Assembly (NCBI RefSeq): GCF_042685265.1
Contig: NZ_JBHUMX010000043.1
Source: Oceanobacillus_B kapialis
GTDB taxonomy: Bacteria > Bacillota > Bacilli > Bacillales > Amphibacillaceae
Strand: one strand, 5' to 3'
DNA length: 26,537 nucleotides
Shown: positions 22,766 through 26,537 of the stretch, in pieces
Layout of the letters: every line of letters begins with the position of its first letter
Numbering within the stretch: position 1 is the first letter of the stretch
Translations under genes and position numbers: made by a program
Notes under the pieces: generated by a model
What the model was told of the DNA's origin: nothing
What the model saw: the letters and a program-made list of their open reading frames with translations, nothing else
The model's database searches: none

Positions 22766-22811
22766 TGTCTCTAATTATTAAAAAACTGCAATTAAACAAG
22801 GGGAGTAGAGT

Positions 22812-23885
22812 ATGAGCGATATGGATCAGTTAAGAGAACAAATGGACAGTGTAAACCTAGAAATCTTAAAGCTTATTAATCAACGGGCAGAGATTGTTCA
22901 GCAAATCGGCCAGATTAAAGCCAAACAGAGTATGAAACGATTTGATCCAGTACGAGAACGGGATATGTTAGATCAAATCACAAGCAAAAATGATGGTCCG
23001 TTTGAGAAAAGTACAATTGAACATATTTTTAAGGAGATATTCAAGGCGAGCCTTGAGTTGCAGGAAGATGACCATCGAAAAGCGCTACTTGTTTCAAGAA
23101 AGAAAAAGCCAGAAGACACAATTGTTTCGGTTAATGGTGCCACTATTGGAGACGGTAATACCCACTTTGTGATGGGGCCATGTGCAGTAGAAAGTTATGA
23201 GCAAGTGGAAAAAGTAGCGGAGGCTGTTAAAAATAAAGGTGTTAAGCTTTTGCGTGGTGGAGCATTTAAACCGCGTACCTCACCATATGATTTCCAAGGG
23301 CTAGGATTAGAGGGCTTACAAATTTTAAAGAAAGCAGCTGACAAGCATAATTTAGCAGTGGTCAGTGAAATTGTAAATCCTGCCCATCTTGAAGAAGCGA
23401 TGGATTACTTAGATGTAGTTCAAATTGGTGCACGAAACATGCAAAATTTCGAGCTATTAAAGGCTGCTGGTGATCTTGATAAGCCGGTTCTCTTGAAAAG
23501 AGGCCTATCAGCAACCATCTCTGAGTTTATAAATGCAGCTGAATATATTATTTCTCGTGGAAATGGAAACATTATATTATGTGAGCGCGGTATCCGTACT
23601 TATGAAAAAGCCACTCGAAATACATTAGATATTTCTGCAGTTCCAATCTTAAAACAGGAGACGCACCTGCCAGTAATGGTAGATGTTACCCATTCTACTG
23701 GTAGAAGAGATATTTTACTTCCAGCAGCTAAGGCTGCAATTGCAATAGGAGCTGACGGGGTAATGGCTGAGGTACATCCTGATCCTGCAGTTGCATTATC
23801 TGATTCTGCTCAACAGATGGATATTCCAATGTTCAATACATTTATGGATGAAGTGATAGATGTAGCAAATAAGTTTCATCAATAA
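22812..23885 (+). CDS. aroA: Bifunctional chorismate mutase / DAHP synthase
   Basis: Makes DAHP from PEP and erythrose 4-phosphate, the first step of the shikimate pathway. The N-terminal AroQ-type chorismate mutase domain (residues 1-88, with LINQRAEIVQQIGQIK) serves as feedback sensor for chorismate/prephenate in the B. subtilis enzyme. The DAHP synthase domain (about 105-357) shows GPCAVES (122-128), RGGAFKPRTSPYDFQG (148-163) and DVTHSTGRR. 357 aa, full length. The Shine-Dalgarno AAGGGGAG precedes the ATG by about 7 bases. The symbol follows B. subtilis use (aroA, also aroG); this is not EPSP synthase. Confidence 0.95.
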   Translation: MSDMDQLREQMDSVNLEILKLINQRAEIVQQIGQIKAKQSMKRFDPVRERDMLDQITSKNDGPFEKSTIEHIFKEIFKASLELQEDDHRKALLVSRKKKPEDTIVSVNGATIGDGNTHFVMGPCAVESYEQVEKVAEAVKNKGVKLLRGGAFKPRTSPYDFQGLGLEGLQILKKAADKHNLAVVSEIVNPAHLEEAMDYLDVVQIGARNMQNFELLKAAGDLDKPVLLKRGLSATISEFINAAEYIISRGNGNIILCERGIRTYEKATRNTLDISAVPILKQETHLPVMVDVTHSTGRRDILLPAAKAAIAIGADGVMAEVHPDPAVALSDSAQQMDIPMFNTFMDEVIDVANKFHQ

Positions 23886-23910
23886 TTTAAAAGTCCTTTA
23901 GGGGCATCGG

Positions 23911-23957
23911 TTTAAAGGCTGGGCCATCATAATGATGATTCAGCCTTTAAATTTTTT
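23911..23957 (+). terminator. Terminator of aroA
   Basis: TTTAAAGGCTG (23911-23921) pairs with CAGCCTTTAAA (23941-23951), with an inner ATCAT/ATGAT stem, followed by a run of six T. The T run touches the -35 box of the ccpA promoter. Confidence 0.85.
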
Positions 23958-23984
23958 GTAATTTTATGCGTTGTGGAGTATGAT
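23956..23984 (+). promoter_or_regulatory. Sigma-A promoter for ccpA
   Basis: TTGTAA (23956-23961) and TATGAT (23979-23984) are exactly 17 bases apart, 42 bases before the ccpA start. No clear cre site is seen next to it. Confidence 0.65.
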
Positions 23985-24026
23985 AAAAAAATATAGGATG
24001 TATAGTTAAATAGGAGGTAAAAGAAA

Positions 24027-25019
24027 GTGAATATAACAATATATGATGTAGCGAGAGAAGCAAATGTCTCTATGGCAACAGTATCTCGTGTAGTAAACGG
24101 GAATCCGAATGTGAAACCTACCACAAGGAAAAAGGTGTTAGCAACCATTGAGCGACTTGGCTATCGTCCAAATGCTGTGGCAAGGGGTCTGGCTAGTAAG
24201 AAAACAACGACGGTTGGCGCCATTATTCCAGATATCTCCAGCATCTTCTTTGCAGAATTAGCTAGAGGGATAGAAGATATCGCTACGATGTATAAATATA
24301 ACATTATCTTAAGTAACTCAGACCAAAATAAGGACAAAGAACTGGGCTTAATTAACACCATGCTTGAAAAACAAGTGGATGGTATTATTTTCATGGGTGG
24401 AGACATATCAGAAGAGCATGTTCAGCAGTTTAAAACTTCTTCTGTACCAGTCGTGCTTGCTGCAACGTACGATGATGGTGGTGAAATGCCTTCAGTCAAC
24501 ATTGATTATGAAGAAGCCGCATACGAAGCAACGAAATACTTACTTGAGCGAAACAATGTGCCTGCTTTTGTTTCAGGGCAAGAAGATACACATATCAATC
24601 TTCTTAAGTATAATGGCTACAAGCGAGCATTAAGTGAAGCCTCTGTTAAATTGGACGAATCATACGTGATAAAAGGGGACTATTCTTATGATTCAGGAAT
24701 CGACGCTGTCAATCAATTGCTTGAATTAGATAAGAAACCAACTTCAATTTTTGTAGCGTCAGATGAAATGGCACTTGGAGTTATCCACGGTGCACAGGAT
24801 AAAGGGTACAATGTTCCAGATGATATAGAGGTCTTTGGCTTCGATAACACAAGGCTTGCGACAATGGTAAGACCGACGTTGTCAACGATCGTCCAACCTA
24901 TGTATGATATTGGTGCTGTAGCAATGCGTCTTTTAACTAAATTTATGAACAAAGAAGAAGTTGAAGATAAAAAGGTTGTTTTACCACACAGAGTTGAAAA
25001 AAGAAACTCAACAAAATAA
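24027..25019 (+). CDS. ccpA: Catabolite control protein A, LacI-family regulator
   Basis: The master regulator of carbon catabolite control; it binds cre sites together with HPr phosphorylated on serine. 330 aa. The N-terminal helix-turn-helix (TIYDVAREANVSMATVSRVV, residues 4-23) and hinge helix (PNAVARGLASKKT, 48-60) are followed by the LacI-type effector domain (AIIPDISSIFFAELARGIED, then FGFDNTRLATMVRPTLSTI). The start is GTG, 9 bases after AGGAGG. The position between aroA and motPS is that of B. subtilis. I see no terminator before motP, so ccpA-motPS read-through is likely. Confidence 0.95.
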   Translation: MNITIYDVAREANVSMATVSRVVNGNPNVKPTTRKKVLATIERLGYRPNAVARGLASKKTTTVGAIIPDISSIFFAELARGIEDIATMYKYNIILSNSDQNKDKELGLINTMLEKQVDGIIFMGGDISEEHVQQFKTSSVPVVLAATYDDGGEMPSVNIDYEEAAYEATKYLLERNNVPAFVSGQEDTHINLLKYNGYKRALSEASVKLDESYVIKGDYSYDSGIDAVNQLLELDKKPTSIFVASDEMALGVIHGAQDKGYNVPDDIEVFGFDNTRLATMVRPTLSTIVQPMYDIGAVAMRLLTKFMNKEEVEDKKVVLPHRVEKRNSTK

Positions 25020-25086
25020 ATAAGATGCCGATATAAAGAATATAGGTGATTCACTTATTCCACATAGTGACTTGAGGAGAGAGAAT

Positions 25087-25911
25087 ATGAGAAAACGCGA
25101 TATATTGACTCCTATCGGCATTACGTTAGGTTTTATCATGATTATGCTTGCCATCATGTCAAAAGGCGGCACGAGTGGTGCTGCCTTATTTCTGGACGTT
25201 TCATCTATCTTTATTGTAATCGGTGGATTAATTGCTTCTATGCTCATTAATTTTAAAATGGAGCAAATAAAGCTAACGAGAAAAATAATTAGTGAGGCTT
25301 TTCATCAGAATGATCAGCGGCTTCCTGACTTAATTAACCTTTTTATTAAGCTATCAGAGCGGGCACGTCGAGAGGGAATCCTTGCTTTGGAAAATGAGTT
25401 GGAAAACGTGGACGAGCCTTTTATTAAAAAAGGGGTCCTCCTTGCAGTTGATGGAATGGAGCCAGAAGTGATCAGCGATATCATGAATGCAGAAATAACG
25501 GCAATGGAAGACAGGCACTATAAAGGAAGAAAACTTATCGAAAAAGCTGGGGAGTATGCTCCAGCTTGGGGGATGATTGGTACACTAGTGGGCCTTGTAC
25601 TAATGCTGAACAATCTGCAGGACCCAGCAGGATTAGGTCCTAGTATGGCGGTTGCGCTTCTTACTACATTATATGGAACAGTCCTTGCAAACCTCGTTTT
25701 TGTTCCAATGGCAAATAAACTTGAGAGCAAAACAGAGGAAGAGGTTTTTATTAAACAGGTTATTATTGAAGGTGTGATGGGCGTTCAATCTGGACAAAAT
25801 CCACGAATTCTTGAAGAAAAGTTATCTGCTTTTCTTTCCAGTGACGTGAAAAATCGTCAGGCAACAGCTGAGGATGCAGATTTTGTAGGAGAGAGCGTTA
25901 ATGAAGCGTAG
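25087..25911 (+). CDS. motP: Flagellar motor stator protein MotP (sodium type)
   Basis: The MotA-like subunit of the Na+-driven MotPS stator. 274 aa with four membrane segments (about residues 8-28, 33-53, 155-175, 185-207) and a large cytosolic loop between the second and third holding RARREGILALE and the charged residues that contact the rotor. AWGMIGTLVGLVLML marks the third segment. ATG 25087 is chosen: GAGGAGAGA lies directly upstream, and an upstream TTG at 25072 would fall before it. It overlaps motS by 11 bases. The Na+ assignment rests on the ccpA-motPS position and on features of MotS. Confidence 0.92.
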   Translation: MRKRDILTPIGITLGFIMIMLAIMSKGGTSGAALFLDVSSIFIVIGGLIASMLINFKMEQIKLTRKIISEAFHQNDQRLPDLINLFIKLSERARREGILALENELENVDEPFIKKGVLLAVDGMEPEVISDIMNAEITAMEDRHYKGRKLIEKAGEYAPAWGMIGTLVGLVLMLNNLQDPAGLGPSMAVALLTTLYGTVLANLVFVPMANKLESKTEEEVFIKQVIIEGVMGVQSGQNPRILEEKLSAFLSSDVKNRQATAEDADFVGESVNEA

Positions 25912-26464
25912 GGATATAAGACGTAGCAATGATAAGGGCGCTCCAAAATGGATGGTTACATATTCGGATATGGTTACCTTAATTCTAGTATTCTTCATTC
26001 TTTTATTTTCTATGTCACAAATTGATTCGGTTAAGTTCGAGGCGATCTCTGAGTCATTTCGTAACCGAATGATCTTTGAATTTTATCCTTCCCCTGTACC
26101 AATGGAGAATCCAACAGAGCATACAAGGGACGAGGAAAGCGGAAAGAATTCAAATGAGTTTGAGAATCCAACACAGTTAGAAAACAACACCGATGAAGAT
26201 GATATAACAGAGCAAGATACATTGGACAACTTGATGGAGAACATCCAACAATACCTTGAGGAACATGAACTGACAAATGAGATTTCAGCCAACAGGACGG
26301 ACCAAGGGGTAGTATTGGTGTTACAGGAGAGTGTCTTGTTTGATTCAGGTGAAGCCGAAATTCTAGAAAAAGGGGAGCCATTTCTAACAAAAATTGCTTC
26401 CATGCTAGAAAGCTTACCCAACAATGTAAAAGTATGGATAGGCTACACTAAGTTGGACAGATAA
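25901..26464 (+). pseudogene. motS: motS, cut by an insertion sequence after codon 178
   Basis: The MotB-like subunit of the Na+ stator. It has a single membrane helix with the ion-binding aspartate in YSDMVTLILVFFILLFSM (Asp23) and Val30 at Asp+7. I recall Val there being linked to Na+ use and Leu to H+ use. A Glu/Asp/Asn-rich linker and the first half of an OmpA-type domain (VLFDSGEAEI, then MLESLPNNVKV) follow. At that point the family continues EGHTDN, the peptidoglycan-binding core. Here it reads WIGYTKLDR and stops. The last native codon is GTA at 26432-26434, and foreign sequence begins at 26435. About 64 residues are missing compared with the roughly 242-aa B. subtilis MotS. The rest of the gene would lie beyond the IS, outside the window. 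Confidence 0.85.
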
Positions 26465-26537
26465 AATGAGGGCTTGTAAACTTAGACTATAACTTAAGGG
26501 AGCGTGACTACAATGACACGTCAACGTCGAACTTTTA
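26435..26537 (+). mobile_element. Left end of an IS3-family (IS150-like) insertion sequence, cut by window edge
   Basis: The element appears to start TGGATAGGCTACACTAAG, continuing TTGGACA. In IS150-type ends the terminal TG is followed by TTGGAC starting at about position 19, the spacing seen here. A leader of about 78 bases leads to an ATG at 26513 that opens MTRQRRTF, a typical beginning of an IS3-family OrfA. The start fits the exact break in the motS homology. The right end and target duplication are outside the window. Confidence 0.75.
26513..26537 (+). CDS. IS3-family transposase OrfA, first 8 codons
   Basis: ATG at 26513 is preceded by AGGGAG, 10 bases upstream, and encodes MTRQRRTF before the window ends. 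This matches the usual basic N-terminus before the helix-turn-helix of IS3/IS150 OrfA proteins. Too short for firm identification by itself; the terminal inverted-repeat look of the preceding sequence supports it. Confidence 0.6.

Noticed and set aside
26400..26464. Simple frameshift or sequencing error as the cause of the short motS
   Set aside because: Neither of the other two frames after 26434 restores the EGHTDN-type continuation, and the following sequence fits an IS end plus an OrfA start.

Overview
The window is a low-GC Gram-positive chromosome segment from a member of the Bacillaceae. Gene order and protein character point to the Oceanobacillus/Virgibacillus kind of halophilic or alkaliphilic bacillus. 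That genus-level call is an inference; no 16S sequence is present. The gene order closely follows, from memory, the Bacillus subtilis ytfP-ytgP-ytzG-ytlP-ytmP-ytzH-trmB-ytnP-ytzB-ytoP-ytoQ-ytpPQR-sftA-murC-ytxGH-aroA-ccpA-motPS neighbourhood, so most of the window is conserved core genome.

Layout. Bases 1-99 are the 3' part of a 5S rRNA, ending an rRNA operon that lies to the left, followed by a strong terminator. Bases 145-756 hold no gene; they are packed with degenerate, nested, hairpin-forming repeats. A leftward pair follows: a 64-aa small protein and the flavoprotein ytfP. A rightward cluster comes next: lipid flippase-like ytgP, pseudouridine synthase ytzG, RNA cyclic phosphodiesterase thpR, a NERD-like protein, then ytmP. 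ytzH is convergent with ytmP and divergent from trmB. The quorum-quenching-type lactonase gene ytnP, a leftward PepSY gene (ytzB), peptidase ytoP, a DUF84 NTPase gene and leftward ytoQ follow. After these come the rightward ytpP-ytpQ-ytpR group, the DNA translocase sftA, a short-form nicotinate phosphoribosyltransferase and murC. The ytxGH pair has an excellent sigma-B promoter. A leftward 710-codon FtsA/PilM-like actin-fold gene stands back to back with aroA (chorismate mutase/DAHP synthase), followed by ccpA and the motPS stator genes.

The window ends inside a mobile element. motS is interrupted exactly at codon boundary 26434/26435 by what looks like the left end of an IS3-family (IS150-like) insertion sequence, whose orfA begins at 26513. 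This removes the peptidoglycan-binding part of MotS and probably inactivates the sodium-type stator.

I see no CRISPR array, phage, toxin-antitoxin or defence island. The points most worth a second look are the IS-disrupted motS, the FtsA-like protein with a tail of repeated beta-grasp-like modules, the nested repeat cluster after the rRNA operon, the cre-like site overlapping the ytnP promoter, and the divergent promoters with overlapping -35 boxes between the FtsA-like gene and aroA. Several genes start downstream of the longest possible open frame (thpR, ytmP, ytzH, trmB, ytzB, the DUF84 gene, ytpQ, murC, motP). In each case a well-placed Shine-Dalgarno sequence decided the start.
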